Below are positions 44,893-55,075 of a DNA stretch of 64,000 nt, piece after piece. This stretch comes from Shewanella saliphila. GTDB lineage: Bacteria > Pseudomonadota > Gammaproteobacteria > Enterobacterales > Shewanellaceae. The stretch lies in the NCBI RefSeq assembly GCF_014648295.1, contig NZ_BMQV01000021.1, forward strand, positions 1-64,000, in the 5' to 3' direction. Made by a program: the position numbers and the translations under genes. Positions within the stretch are counted from its first letter, which is position 1. Each line of letters begins with the position of its first letter. The notes below the pieces were generated by a model. It made no database searches. It saw nothing but the letters and a program-made list of their open reading frames with translations, and was not told the DNA's origin.

Positions 44893-47700
44893 ATGTCAGT
44901 TATCCAATCAACTTGTGCTTATTGTGGTGTCGGATGCGGGGTTAGTGTGTCCTCAACTCAAGCTGATTGGGAAAATGTTGGACGCGCAAATTTAACGCTT
45001 ACAGGTGACATTAACCATCCTGCCAACCATGGACATTTATGTGCTAAAGGTGAGCGACTCCTCGATAGTTTAGCCCAACCTAATGTGCTTCGGTATCCGA
45101 TGTTACGCTCTGGAAAGCCGATAAATTGGGATGACGCAAGCAGCTTAATTGCCGATAAGTTTGCCAATACCATTGCCGAATTTGGCCCAGATTCAGTCGC
45201 ACTGTACCTTTCTGGACAGCTACTTACTGAAGATTATTATGTCGCAAACAAATTTGCCAAAGGCTATTTAAAGACAGCTAACGTTGACACTAATTCACGC
45301 CTTTGTATGTCATCTGCGGTGAGTGCGATGCAGGGCAGCTTTGGTGAGGATGTAGTGCCAGGTTGTTACGATGATATTGAGCACGCAGACGTTATAGTAT
45401 TGATTGGTGCAAATACAGCCTGGACCCACCCAGTATTGTTTCAACGCATTTTAGCGGCCCAAAAGGCTAATCACAGCCAGTTAGTGGTTATCGACCCCAT
45501 TGCAACAGCAACAGCCAAACAAGCGGATATTCATTTAGCCATTAAACCAGGTGCAGATTTAGCCTTGTTTCATGGCTTGCTCGGCTTTTTAGCCGACAGT
45601 AACAGTGTCAATCATGACTTTATTGCTGCTCACACTCAGGGTTATAACGAGATTATTGAAAGCGCCCAGCAATTAAGTTGCAATCTAGCTAGCCTTGCTA
45701 AACAAGTTGGCGTGTCTTTAGCTGCATTAACTCTATTTTATCAGCTGTTTATTAATGACAATAAAGTGCTTACTGCTTCATGCCAAGGCGTTAATCAGTC
45801 GGTCATTGGTACTGAAATAACCCAAGCGATTATTCATTGTCATCTTGCGCTAGGCCACATCGGCCAGGCGGGATGCGGTTTTTTCTCACTGACAGGGCAA
45901 CCCAATGCAATGGGTGGTCGTGAGGTGGGAGGCTTAGCAACACAATTGGCGTGTCATATGGGATTTTCTACGCCAGAACAACAATTATTAGCTAACTTCT
46001 GGCAAGTCGATGCCGTAGCAGACAAAAAAGGCTTAGCCGCCGTTGATATGTTTGATGCGCTTGCTGAAGGTAAAATAAAAGCCATTTGGATCATGGGGAC
46101 TAATCCTGTGGTGTCATTGCCAAACAGTAATAAGATTGCTCAAGCATTGGCTGATTGCCCCTTTGTGGTGGTGTCAGAAATCACTCCAGATTCAGATACC
46201 GCAAAACTGGCAGATGTTTTATTACCTGCACAAGGGTGGTCGGAAAAGTGTGGCACAGTAACCAATAGTGAACGCACAATAAGCCGCCAACGTGGTTTTA
46301 TCGTGCCAAAAGGCCAAAGTAAACCTGATTGGTGGGCGATAAGCCAGGTTGCACAAAAAATGGGTTTTCAGGGATTTGAATTTAAAACTAATGCCAGTGT
46401 GTTTAATGAATTTGCCCGTTTGTCTGCTCAAGTTAAGCAAACTTTTGCCGGTAAAGTATTCGACATCAGTGGATTAGCGAATTTAACCCAGCAAGAATAT
46501 GATCATTTAGCTCCGACTCAATGGCCCATCGCTTCAGCAGAGCATATTGGCCAAACCGGTTTACGTTTATTTAGCCAAGGTATGTTTGCCACGCCAAGCG
46601 CTAAAGCGCAATTTATCGTACCTAGGGGCCTCAATACAGCAGAAACAACTGACACAGCAGAAACGACCGTATTACTCAATAGTGGCCGCAGTCGCGATCA
46701 ATGGCATACCATGACGCGCACTGGTCATATTGCCAGCTTACGCGCGAGTATCCCAGAACCAATCATTCAACTTAACCCAAACAAGCTCGCCTCGTTATTA
46801 TTATCAGACGGTGATTTAGTCCGTATTGACGCTATCAATGATATGCAAGCCAATCGTTCTGCACAAAATTGTACAGCACAAAAAAATACTGAGCAGAATA
46901 AGGCAACAGCCAGAGTCGTCGCCGATGAAGATATGCCTGCGAATATCGCTTTTATGTCAATGCATTGGTCGGCCCAGTTTTCATTGGGTAAAGGAGTTAA
47001 CCAGGCTATTGATAACCGTGTCGATCCTTTATCACAACAACCTGGGTTTAAATGCCAACCGGTGAACTTAACGCGCATCGAACTGGCATTGCAGGGCGTG
47101 GTATTTGGGTTGCATGATCCCGCCGCAGACGGCCTATGCTGGCAAGTTGCACAAACCTTGTCTAGCGGAGTTTGTCATCATGTGGGCTTTAGTTACTCTG
47201 AAAAAAGCTTTACATATCAGGCAACGCCTCACTCATTGTCATGGTCATTTACCTACAATAATCAATGTTTTTATATTCAATGTAACATGGTTAAAAACAG
47301 TGTTACCGCGCTTAAAATCCTCTCTTCAAGCCAAATCGCATTGGCTCTAGAGCCGCTAAATGGATTTATTGGTAAACAACTAGACTCTGCATTTATAAAG
47401 CAGTTACACCAACAAATTCAAGCGGGTAATAGTCCACTCGTCTGTGCTTGTACTGGGGTGACTCAAGCACAAATCGCAGATGAGATTAACGCGCAATTTG
47501 ATCAACAAATGTTTAATGACGGCCTGCAAAAGCTGAGCTTTGCCAACGCCTTGGATATTACTCAATCCACACTGGGTTGTGGTCGTCAATGCGGCAGCTG
47601 CAACAGTGAAGTAAAGCAGTGCGCGCAGTCACATTGGCAAGAGGCTTTATCGTATACCGATTATCAATACCCTAATGTAACAGAAGAGGATGTCGCCTAA
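44893..47700 (+). CDS. nasA: Assimilatory nitrate reductase, large subunit
   Basis: A 935-residue cytoplasmic molybdopterin enzyme reducing nitrate to nitrite. The N-terminal [4Fe-4S] site is C-AY-C-GVG-C (residues 8-15) with the fourth Cys in HLCAKGE; molybdopterin-binding regions follow with LCMSSAV, IGANTAWTHP and GTNPVVSLPN. The C-terminus carries a BFD-like [2Fe-2S] domain (CACTGVTQAQI ... GCGRQCGSC) as in Klebsiella NasA. Start chosen at 44893 (MSVIQST) because an AAAGGG lies upstream; an in-frame ATG at 44875 has none. It overlaps cobA by one base (TAATG). Confidence 0.95.
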   Translation: MSVIQSTCAYCGVGCGVSVSSTQADWENVGRANLTLTGDINHPANHGHLCAKGERLLDSLAQPNVLRYPMLRSGKPINWDDASSLIADKFANTIAEFGPDSVALYLSGQLLTEDYYVANKFAKGYLKTANVDTNSRLCMSSAVSAMQGSFGEDVVPGCYDDIEHADVIVLIGANTAWTHPVLFQRILAAQKANHSQLVVIDPIATATAKQADIHLAIKPGADLALFHGLLGFLADSNSVNHDFIAAHTQGYNEIIESAQQLSCNLASLAKQVGVSLAALTLFYQLFINDNKVLTASCQGVNQSVIGTEITQAIIHCHLALGHIGQAGCGFFSLTGQPNAMGGREVGGLATQLACHMGFSTPEQQLLANFWQVDAVADKKGLAAVDMFDALAEGKIKAIWIMGTNPVVSLPNSNKIAQALADCPFVVVSEITPDSDTAKLADVLLPAQGWSEKCGTVTNSERTISRQRGFIVPKGQSKPDWWAISQVAQKMGFQGFEFKTNASVFNEFARLSAQVKQTFAGKVFDISGLANLTQQEYDHLAPTQWPIASAEHIGQTGLRLFSQGMFATPSAKAQFIVPRGLNTAETTDTAETTVLLNSGRSRDQWHTMTRTGHIASLRASIPEPIIQLNPNKLASLLLSDGDLVRIDAINDMQANRSAQNCTAQKNTEQNKATARVVADEDMPANIAFMSMHWSAQFSLGKGVNQAIDNRVDPLSQQPGFKCQPVNLTRIELALQGVVFGLHDPAADGLCWQVAQTLSSGVCHHVGFSYSEKSFTYQATPHSLSWSFTYNNQCFYIQCNMVKNSVTALKILSSSQIALALEPLNGFIGKQLDSAFIKQLHQQIQAGNSPLVCACTGVTQAQIADEINAQFDQQMFNDGLQKLSFANALDITQSTLGCGRQCGSCNSEVKQCAQSHWQEALSYTDYQYPNVTEEDVA

Positions 47701-48557
47701 TGAATACCCTTGATGGATTAATCCAACGTGTTGAGCCTATTGGCGGCGACTCTGTTACCGCGTTACACCCTGGTGAAGTTGCCATTGTAGGTGCTGGATG
47801 TGGCCAGCTTGATTTAATGACGATTAAAGCGGCGCGCATTGTCGCCCAAGCTGATGCATTAGTGTACGACAGCTTAGTCAGCAGTGACATTTTGACTTTA
47901 GTCAGTAGTCATTGTCAGCGTCATTTTGTCGGCAAACGTTGCGGCCAGCCGAGCATTAAACAAGAAGACATTAACGCATTATTACTTAAGCTTGCTAAAC
48001 AAGGCCGTAAAGTGGTGCGCCTAAAAGGTGGTGACCCGCATATTTTTGGCCGCGGAGCTGAAGAGGCGCTTTATTTAGCCGAGCACAATGTCAGATCGCA
48101 ATTTATTGCCGGCGTTACAGCGGCGCTTGGGAGTGCATCGAGTACTGGGATCCCACTGACATTTCGCGGTATGGCGCGCAGCGTCACTTTAATTACTGGC
48201 ACAAAAATGACGGATGCCGACAATGCTGGCGCTCCAACGCAATGGCAAGCATTATTAGCCGCTCAATCGACCCTGGTGTTTTATATGGGCAAAGAGCAAG
48301 CCAATCGCATTGCAACAGGGTTGCTCGAAGCCAATTGTCAGGGCTCATTGCCGGTGGCATTTATCACTAACGGCGGCCGCACGAATCAAATCATCACGTA
48401 TGCAACGGTATCTTCAATGGCACATGCAGCAATGTCGATACGCGATGCGGGGCCAACATTGATTATTATCGGTGAGGTTGTCAGCGTCGGACAACAATTA
48501 GCCACGTTATTAACAGATATTGATAACTCAACTCAGTATGAGGCCATGTATGCCTAA
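47700..48557 (+). CDS. cobA: Uroporphyrinogen-III C-methyltransferase
   Basis: A 285-residue SUMT that methylates uroporphyrinogen III twice to precorrin-2 on the way to siroheme, the cofactor of NirB in the same operon. The family motif VGAGCGQLDLMTIKA opens the fold, and LKGGDPHIFGRG and GVTAALGSAS follow. It lacks the CysG oxidase/chelatase half, so another protein must finish siroheme. It overlaps nasA by one base and the next gene by eight. Confidence 0.95.
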   Translation: MNTLDGLIQRVEPIGGDSVTALHPGEVAIVGAGCGQLDLMTIKAARIVAQADALVYDSLVSSDILTLVSSHCQRHFVGKRCGQPSIKQEDINALLLKLAKQGRKVVRLKGGDPHIFGRGAEEALYLAEHNVRSQFIAGVTAALGSASSTGIPLTFRGMARSVTLITGTKMTDADNAGAPTQWQALLAAQSTLVFYMGKEQANRIATGLLEANCQGSLPVAFITNGGRTNQIITYATVSSMAHAAMSIRDAGPTLIIIGEVVSVGQQLATLLTDIDNSTQYEAMYA

Positions 48558-49713
48558 AATAGGTGAGTTAACCTTAACCTCAGTGGCTGAATTTGACTTT
48601 AGATTACTGATCAAAGCCTTAGGTAAAGGTGAAAAAGGTTCACGCAGTTTAACGTTCGCCGAGGCAAGTTTGCTGATACAAGGCTTTGCGCAAGCTAAAG
48701 TGACGCCGGTGCAAATGGCCAGTGCGATGATGTTAATGCGGGTTCGCGGCGAAACGGTGGCAGAAGTTGCGGGTGTGGTCGCTGGGTTACGTCACACCAT
48801 TGATATGGGGTGGAGCCAATTAAACGTTGAAATTGACTGGCCAGTATATGCCGGTAAACGTGAGCAATTACCCTGGTTATTATTGGTGGCAAAATTACTG
48901 GCTAATCATGGTGTCCGAGTCTTACTGCACGGAGATAGCCAAGCGTTACCGCATCGTCGACATGTTGAGTCATGTATTGATGCACTTGATATTGTGCGCT
49001 GTAAAGATCCATTAACCGCTAAATCTGAATTAGACCGTTCAGGCATAGTGTATGTGCGAGCCGGTGATATAGCACCAGTGCTCGATGAATGTCGTCAATT
49101 ACACCAAGAGCTAGGATTACGCAGTTTAATTCAAATCGCTGTTCGTTGTATTAACCCGAGCAATGCGCCACTGAGCTTACGCAGTTATTTTCATCCAGGC
49201 ATCGATAAAATTCATCAAGGCGTGAGCCAAATGTTATTTAAACAACACAGTTATCAACCGGGTGTAGTCGCCATTTTTAAAGGTTTGCAAGGCGAAACCG
49301 AACTGAATCCACGCGTAGAAACCTCAATGAGTATCGTTAATGGTTTACAAAGTGATATCGCAATGTCGAATGTCGATATTGCCACATTATTAACGGCTTT
49401 TTCTGGTGCAAAAGTCGGCCAGGCAGAGCTGTCTTCGCAAGCACTTGCACTGTTGTGGCACGAAATGACGCCTTTTGACAGCAAAGCGATGAAGGCATTG
49501 ATGTCATGTTCGATGATTGAGCAAGCATTGAGCAGCGTACAAGCGACTTTGATGGCTATTTTATATTTATTACATTACAAATCAGAAGATTACATATCTG
49601 GTTTAACAGCAGAACAATTAAAAAAATTGAGTCTACAATATTGGTCTGCGCGATTAATCGTCACAGATAAAACGGATTCAATGGTTAATAAGGAGTGGTT
49701 ATGCGCAGTTTAA
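48550..49713 (+). CDS. TrpD2/YbiB-like anthranilate phosphoribosyltransferase-family protein
   Basis: A 387-residue protein with the nucleoside phosphorylase/phosphoribosyltransferase fold of YbiB (TrpD2). Recognisable regions are SRSLTFAEASLLIQGF with the helical N-terminal domain and VRVLLHGD at the start of the alpha/beta domain. E. coli YbiB binds nucleic acids and is not a tryptophan enzyme, so a biosynthetic role is unlikely. The genetic link to nitrate assimilation is recurrent in Shewanella as far as I recall, but the role is unknown. Start at 48550, where GAGG lies six bases upstream. Confidence 0.78.
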   Translation: MPKIGELTLTSVAEFDFRLLIKALGKGEKGSRSLTFAEASLLIQGFAQAKVTPVQMASAMMLMRVRGETVAEVAGVVAGLRHTIDMGWSQLNVEIDWPVYAGKREQLPWLLLVAKLLANHGVRVLLHGDSQALPHRRHVESCIDALDIVRCKDPLTAKSELDRSGIVYVRAGDIAPVLDECRQLHQELGLRSLIQIAVRCINPSNAPLSLRSYFHPGIDKIHQGVSQMLFKQHSYQPGVVAIFKGLQGETELNPRVETSMSIVNGLQSDIAMSNVDIATLLTAFSGAKVGQAELSSQALALLWHEMTPFDSKAMKALMSCSMIEQALSSVQATLMAILYLLHYKSEDYISGLTAEQLKKLSLQYWSARLIVTDKTDSMVNKEWLCAV

Positions 49714-50414
49714 TTTTTTGTGACACTAGCTTTTCGGCGGTACCGGTTGCTGATTGCGACATAGCACAATATCAAGCCTGTTTAACCGCCTTTGGTCCTG
49801 TCACTATATTAACTTCAGTTACCAAAATTGAACAGCGTTTGCAGCAGCAACATTTTGATACCTTATTGGTGCTAACGGATTCTTTACAAGGTCATATTTT
49901 GGGGCTAATCCAACGTATTTTAGCCAGTAAGCCCTTAGTGATAATTGTTAACGCTAAAACATGGCAACAAACCGAACTGACTCATTTACTTGACTGTGGT
50001 CGCATCACATTTATACCTGAAATGTTAACGGTTAACCGGTTAACCAGCGTGGTGAGTTTAGCGCAAGCCCGTTTCAGTGCGGCAAGCAAAACGATTGCCG
50101 AATTCAAAAAACTAGATGAAGAAATTCGCGGCATAAAATTGCTTAGCCAAGCAAAGTTAATTGTAATGCAACAAGGTTTTGATGAAACAAAAGCACATCA
50201 AATTATTCAGCAACAAGCAATGCAAAAAGGCGTTACATTGGCGCAAATGTCAGCACAAATTATTGCCGTTGTGAGTCGCACGACACATTCAACAACACAC
50301 TCAACAACCCAAGAAAAACAAGCTCATTCAGCAGTGAGCAAAAGTGGTGCGCCTCATTATGGTGCGGCTGCGTCTAAGGTGGACATGTCGGTCATGTCAC
50401 ACAAAGGTTGTTGA
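49701..50414 (+). CDS. nasT: NasT-type ANTAR-domain antitermination regulator
   Basis: A 237-residue two-domain regulator. The N-terminal half has a receiver-like fold but lacks the acidic pocket (start MRSLIFCDTSF, no Asp-Asp pair or phosphorylatable Asp visible). The C-terminal ANTAR domain (about residues 135-195, LLSQAKLIVMQQGFDETKAHQII with QAMQKGVTLAQ) binds RNA hairpins and prevents termination. In NasS/NasT systems, nitrate releases NasT, which then antiterminates nitrate or nitrite reductase leaders. The gene stands directly before nirB's leader, where an intrinsic terminator is found. NasS is not in the window. Start at 49701 (AAGGAG five bases upstream); it overlaps the YbiB gene by 13 bases. 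Confidence 0.78.
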   Translation: MRSLIFCDTSFSAVPVADCDIAQYQACLTAFGPVTILTSVTKIEQRLQQQHFDTLLVLTDSLQGHILGLIQRILASKPLVIIVNAKTWQQTELTHLLDCGRITFIPEMLTVNRLTSVVSLAQARFSAASKTIAEFKKLDEEIRGIKLLSQAKLIVMQQGFDETKAHQIIQQQAMQKGVTLAQMSAQIIAVVSRTTHSTTHSTTQEKQAHSAVSKSGAPHYGAAASKVDMSVMSHKGC

Positions 50415-50632
50415 TTGGTTTTTATATAGAAATCAAGATTTTATGTTTTACCTGTTGTTGGCATGGAGCCTGCAACAGCTTATTAAGATACTGAGTGAGG
50501 ATAAGGGTTTACAGCCGTATATTCTTAAGCAGTAACATTTTACATTCGGATTGTAACTGGCAATGGCGCCAACTCTTTAAGTGGAGTTGGCGCCTTTTGT
50601 TTTTTACAGAATAAGGCGTGAAGGAGTTAGAT
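50415..50632 (+). promoter_or_regulatory. nirB leader with terminator and ANTAR-type hairpin
   Basis: A 218-base segment between nasT and nirB. A hairpin with arms CTGTTG (50452-50457) and CAACAG (50473-50478) has an apical loop ATGGA closed by GGC/GCC, with A at position 1 and G at position 4, the pattern ANTAR proteins recognise. About 85 bases later lies a strong intrinsic terminator. The arrangement is consistent with a NasT-controlled antiterminator, though a clear second loop was not identified. Confidence 0.58.
50565..50606 (+). terminator. Attenuator terminator upstream of nirB
   Basis: GGCGCCAACTC (50565-50575) and GAGTTGGCGCC (50584-50594) form a perfect 11-bp GC-rich stem with an eight-base loop, directly followed by TTTTGTTTTTT. 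It ends 27 bases before the nirB start codon, so without antitermination nirB would be shut off. Confidence 0.9.
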
Positions 50633-53233
50633 ATGGCAGTCTCAAAACCCAAATTAATGGTTGTTGGTAATGGCATGGTAGGTCATCACTTTATTGAGCA
50701 GGTGTGTAGTTTAGGGCTTAATAAAATATTTGATGTACATGTGTTTGGTGAAGAGCCTCGTCCTGCATATGACCGGGTACAGTTATCTAAATACTTTGAG
50801 ACTGGCAGTGCTGATCCGTTAATGCTAACCAGTGCGCAGGATTATCAAGATTGGGGGATTTCCCTGCATTTAAATACGCAGATCACTGCGATTGATACGG
50901 CGAATAAAACCCTCACCAGTGCAAAAGGGCAAAGTTACGTATACGAACAATTGGTGTTGGCAACGGGTTCATTTCCTTTTGTGCCGCCGATTAACGGCAA
51001 CGAACGCGATCAATGTTTGGTTTATCGTACCATTGAAGATTTACAGGCCATTCAAGCTGCTGCAGCAAACAGTAAAGTTGGAGTCGTTGTGGGTGGTGGA
51101 TTGCTGGGGCTAGAAGCCGCCAATGCGATGAAACAACTGGGTGTTAAAACCCATGTTGTTGAGTTTGCGCCACAATTGATGCCCGTTCAGCTAAATGATA
51201 AAGCCGGTGAATTGCTGTGCAGTAAAATCGAAGAATTAGGTGTCAGTGTTCATACATCTAAAGCCACAACGGCAATTATTGATGGCGAAGCCGCATTGCA
51301 CCGCATGACATTTAATGATGAGTCGTTTCTTGAAACTGACATGATTGTCTTTTCCGCCGGTATTCGCCCACAAGATCAGCTTGCAAGAGTGTCAAATATC
51401 AGCATCGGCGAACGAGGGGGGATTGAAATTGATAATTGGTGTTTAACCTCTGCACCGGATGTCTATGCCATTGGTGAATGTGCGTTATGGGAACAAAAAA
51501 TCTTTGGTTTAGTGGCGCCGGGGTATCAAATGGCTCGAGTTGCTGCCTCTCATATTGCATCAAGCGTGTCTGATACCAAAGCCCAAACATTTACTGGTGC
51601 AGACATGAGCACCAAATTAAAGCTACTGGGTGTCGATGTAGCCGCGATTGGCGCAAGCAGAGGTTTTGACAATGCCCAATTCGTTGAACTGTCTGATAAT
51701 CAGGCCGGCATTTACAAAAAACTCTGGTTAGATGAAAGCGGCACGTTATTAAAGGGGGCGGTGCTGATTGGCGACAACAGTGATTACAGCCGCCTACTTG
51801 ATTTGTACTTATCGCAGGATGAAATTGCAGGCTCGGCAGTTGAACTATTGCTTGCTGGTGCTGAAGATGAGGCTGATTTAAAAGACACTTCTATTGTGTG
51901 TTCTTGTCACCAAGTGACGAAAGGCGACATTGTTGATGCGGTTAAAGCGGGCAGCCACAAAATGGCTGAGATTAAATCCTGTACTCGTGCAGCATCGGGA
52001 TGTGGTGGTTGTGCGCCTGTCGTGCAAAAAATTATTGATCAGACTTTGCAAGCTGAAGGTGTGGATTTTAATGCCGGGATTTGTGCCCACTTTGAGCACG
52101 ACAGACAAGCCTTGTACCACCTATGCCAAGTGGAAGGTATTAATGATTTTGACTCGCTAATGCGTCAACACGGCAAGCCTTCCGCCAGTGGCCACACGTA
52201 TGGTTGCGATATTTGCAAACCCGCAGCGGCCTCTATTTTTGCCAGCTTACAAAACCAATATGTATTAAATCAAGACAGCGGCCATGTGCAACTGCAAGAC
52301 ACCAATGATGCGTATTTAGGCAATATTCAAAAAGACGGCACTTATTCTATTGTGCCACGGGTTGCTGGTGGCGAAATTACTCCTGCCAAGTTAATCGCAA
52401 TGGGGCAAATTGCTCAGGACTATGATTTGTATACCAAGATTACTGGTGGCCAACGTATCGATATGTTTGGTGCAACCTTGTCACAATTACCTGAAATTTG
52501 GAAAAAGCTCATTGATGCAGGCTTTGAAACCGGCCATGCCTATGGCAAATCTCTGCGTACCGTTAAGTCTTGTGTGGGCAGTACCTGGTGCCGATATGGC
52601 GTGCAAGATGCGGTGGGTTTTGCCATCGATTTAGAAAATCGTTACAAGGGCTTACGCAGCCCGCATAAATTGAAGTTTGCCGTATCGGGTTGTACCCGTG
52701 AATGCGCCGAAGCACAAAGTAAAGACATCGGCGTAATCGCAACCGACAAAGGGTGGAACCTCTATGTTGCCGGTAATGGCGGCATGCGCCCACGTCATGG
52801 CGACTTATTTGCTACCGACTTATCTTCTGAAGCGCTTTATCAATACATCGACCGCATTTTGATGTTTTACGTCAAAACCGCAGACAAACTGCAGCGCACC
52901 TCTACCTGGATGGATTCATTAGAAGGCGGCTTGGCGTATTTAAAATCGGTGGTGATTGATGATGCATTAGGGATCAACTCAACCCTAGAACAACAAATGG
53001 ATTTGATTGCTGCAACCTATCAATGTGAATGGAAAACCAGCCTCGAACAACCCGCATTCTTAGCGCGTTTTAATGAATTTGTTAATCCGAGTGATGCGCC
53101 AGTCGCTGACGCTAATGCATACCAACGTGTACGCGAACAGCGCTTTCCTAATATTAAAGATGCAGGTGCAGGCACCATTGCAATAAAAGATATTACCGAG
53201 CAACAAACCACGAAAGATGAGGTACTAGCATGA
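50633..53233 (+). CDS. nirB: Nitrite reductase (NADH) large subunit
   Basis: An 866-residue cytoplasmic enzyme reducing nitrite to ammonium with NADH. Residues 1-400 bind FAD/NAD (VVGNGMVGHHFIEQ; VVGGGLLGLEAANAM). A BFD-like [2Fe-2S] segment (VCSCHQVTKGDIV ... SGCGGCAP) comes next, then the nitrite/sulfite reductase part with siroheme/[4Fe-4S] ligands C-VGSTW-C and C-TRE-C. Start at 50633 follows AAGGAG; GTG at 50618 is rejected. The stop overlaps nirD by four bases (ATGA). Confidence 0.97.
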   Translation: MAVSKPKLMVVGNGMVGHHFIEQVCSLGLNKIFDVHVFGEEPRPAYDRVQLSKYFETGSADPLMLTSAQDYQDWGISLHLNTQITAIDTANKTLTSAKGQSYVYEQLVLATGSFPFVPPINGNERDQCLVYRTIEDLQAIQAAAANSKVGVVVGGGLLGLEAANAMKQLGVKTHVVEFAPQLMPVQLNDKAGELLCSKIEELGVSVHTSKATTAIIDGEAALHRMTFNDESFLETDMIVFSAGIRPQDQLARVSNISIGERGGIEIDNWCLTSAPDVYAIGECALWEQKIFGLVAPGYQMARVAASHIASSVSDTKAQTFTGADMSTKLKLLGVDVAAIGASRGFDNAQFVELSDNQAGIYKKLWLDESGTLLKGAVLIGDNSDYSRLLDLYLSQDEIAGSAVELLLAGAEDEADLKDTSIVCSCHQVTKGDIVDAVKAGSHKMAEIKSCTRAASGCGGCAPVVQKIIDQTLQAEGVDFNAGICAHFEHDRQALYHLCQVEGINDFDSLMRQHGKPSASGHTYGCDICKPAAASIFASLQNQYVLNQDSGHVQLQDTNDAYLGNIQKDGTYSIVPRVAGGEITPAKLIAMGQIAQDYDLYTKITGGQRIDMFGATLSQLPEIWKKLIDAGFETGHAYGKSLRTVKSCVGSTWCRYGVQDAVGFAIDLENRYKGLRSPHKLKFAVSGCTRECAEAQSKDIGVIATDKGWNLYVAGNGGMRPRHGDLFATDLSSEALYQYIDRILMFYVKTADKLQRTSTWMDSLEGGLAYLKSVVIDDALGINSTLEQQMDLIAATYQCEWKTSLEQPAFLARFNEFVNPSDAPVADANAYQRVREQRFPNIKDAGAGTIAIKDITEQQTTKDEVLA

Positions 53234-53556
53234 GCTGGATAAATGTGTGTAATGAAGCCAATTTACCATTAGGTACAGGTATAGCCGCGTGGGTTGCGGG
53301 CAATCCCGTTGCTATTTTTAATCTGGGTAGAGACGGTTTGTATGCCATCGATAATATTGATCCTGCAACTGGGGTAGGGTTATTGGCGCGTGGGTTAATT
53401 TGTGAAATGGAAGGGGAGTTGTGTGTGGCTTCGCCATTGTATAAACAACATTATCGTTTAACGACAGGTGTATGTATTGAAGACAATACCTTAATAGCCA
53501 GTCCATTTGATATTAAAACCGAACAAGGCCAGGTCCTTGTATTGGCTAAGGCATAG
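53230..53556 (+). CDS. nirD: Nitrite reductase small subunit NirD
   Basis: A 108-residue Rieske-fold subunit of cytoplasmic NADH-nitrite reductase. The fold resembles Rieske domains but the CxH...CxxH ligands are absent, as in E. coli NirD. It starts on the ATGA overlap with nirB, so expression is coupled one to one. The nitrate transporter gene follows after 11 bases. Confidence 0.93.
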   Translation: MSWINVCNEANLPLGTGIAAWVAGNPVAIFNLGRDGLYAIDNIDPATGVGLLARGLICEMEGELCVASPLYKQHYRLTTGVCIEDNTLIASPFDIKTEQGQVLVLAKA

Positions 53557-53567
53557 GGAGTATTGCT

Positions 53568-55034
53568 ATGAGTGCTGAAAAATTTAAGCTGTTTTCTTTT
53601 AGCGGCAAAATGAAAGTTATGCATTTAAGCTGGATGGCCTTTTTTATCACCTTCGTTGTGTGGTTTAACGCCGCACCGTTGGTGAGTGTGATTGCTGACA
53701 GCTTGGGGCTGACCACCGCGCAAATTAAAACTTTGTTGATCCTCAATGTGGCATTAACGATTCCGGCGCGAATCATCATTGGGATGGTGACCGATAAATA
53801 TGGTCCGCGTATTACGTATTCTGCACTCTTGGCGATTTGTTCAATCCCGTGCTTTATGTTTGCCGTTGCCGACTCATTTGAGCAGCTCGCATTAGCCCGC
53901 TTTTTAATTGGTTTTATTGGTGCAGGCTTTGTGATTGGTATCCGTATGGTCAGTGAATGGTTTCCAGCCAAAGAGTTAGGCACCGCAGAGGGCATTTACG
54001 GTGGTTGGGGTAACTTTGGCTCTGCCGCCGCGGCCTTTTCATTACCGGCAATTGCATTGACATTTGGTGGCCCTGATGGCTGGCGTTATGCCATTGGGTT
54101 AACAGGTTTAATGAGTTTACTATTTGCCTTTGTATATTATTTTAACGTAACAGATACTCCAAAGGGGTCGACCTATTTTAAGCCTAAAAAAGGCGGTGGT
54201 TTAGAAGTCACCAGTAAAAGTGATTTAGTGTTACTGATTGTCATGAAAGTGCCCATGTACGCAACGCTAGCCCTATTGGGCTGGAAGTTGTCGCCAGCGG
54301 GTGTCAGCATGTTTACCCAAGATGTCACAAACTTGATTTACGCCGGTTTAGTGTTTGTATTTTTAATTGATTTTTATCAAACCTATCAAGTTAATAAGCA
54401 TCTTTTTTCTGTTGAAGTACCAGAGTTTGAGCGCTACGAGTTTAAACAGGTGGCTGTATTAAATGTGCTGTACTTTACCACCTTTGGTTCTGAGCTGGCT
54501 GTGGTGTCTATGCTGCCGCTATTTTTTGCCGAAACCTTTGCCTTAGGCATGGCGCAAGCAGGTATGGTGGCATCAAGCTATGCCTTTATGAACCTGATGT
54601 CTCGCCCTGGCGGTGGTTGGTTAAGTGATAAGTTTGGCCGTAAGACCACGCTATTGATTTTAACTGCAGGCTTAGCAATTGGGTATTTATCCGTCGCTCA
54701 AATAGACTCAAGCTGGTCACTTCCCCTTGCGGTAGTTGTGGTGATGGCATGTTCTTTCTTTGTTCAAGGCGGTGAGGGTGCAGTATTTGCGGCCGTGCCA
54801 CTCATTAAGCGCCGTTTGACGGGCCAAATTGCCGGTATGACAGGCGCGTACGGAAATGTTGGCGCAGTGTTTTTCTTAACGGTATATTCAATGGTATCGA
54901 CGCAAACGTTCTTCTATGTGATTGCAGTGAGTGCCGTATTTGGTTTTATTACCTTATTTTTTATGAATGAGCCTAAAGGTCATATCGCCGAAGTGAATGA
55001 AGACGGCGAAGTCACCTTAATAAGCGTCAGTTAG
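53568..55034 (+). CDS. Nitrate/nitrite transporter (NNP family)
   Basis: A 488-residue MFS transporter with about 12 membrane segments. Two nitrate signatures are readable: [19 protein letters not shown] in the fifth helix region and [15 protein letters not shown] later. The length (about 460-490) and the operon suggest a high-affinity nitrate importer like NasA/NarK-type NNP proteins. The MFS motif DKYGPR ([10 protein letters not shown]) is intact. It follows nirD and precedes the kinase/phosphatase gene by 42 bases. Confidence 0.92.
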   Translation: MSAEKFKLFSFSGKMKVMHLSWMAFFITFVVWFNAAPLVSVIADSLGLTTAQIKTLLILNVALTIPARIIIGMVTDKYGPRITYSALLAICSIPCFMFAVADSFEQLALARFLIGFIGAGFVIGIRMVSEWFPAKELGTAEGIYGGWGNFGSAAAAFSLPAIALTFGGPDGWRYAIGLTGLMSLLFAFVYYFNVTDTPKGSTYFKPKKGGGLEVTSKSDLVLLIVMKVPMYATLALLGWKLSPAGVSMFTQDVTNLIYAGLVFVFLIDFYQTYQVNKHLFSVEVPEFERYEFKQVAVLNVLYFTTFGSELAVVSMLPLFFAETFALGMAQAGMVASSYAFMNLMSRPGGGWLSDKFGRKTTLLILTAGLAIGYLSVAQIDSSWSLPLAVVVVMACSFFVQGGEGAVFAAVPLIKRRLTGQIAGMTGAYGNVGAVFFLTVYSMVSTQTFFYVIAVSAVFGFITLFFMNEPKGHIAEVNEDGEVTLISVS

Positions 55035-55075
55035 GCGAACCGTTCGAGTGGGATCGTTATTACAGCAGGAAACCT

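Noticed and set aside
50344-50535. 63-codon plus-strand ORF in the nirB leader
   Set aside because: It overlaps the end of nasT and the regulatory hairpins, and shows no ribosome site or family resemblance.
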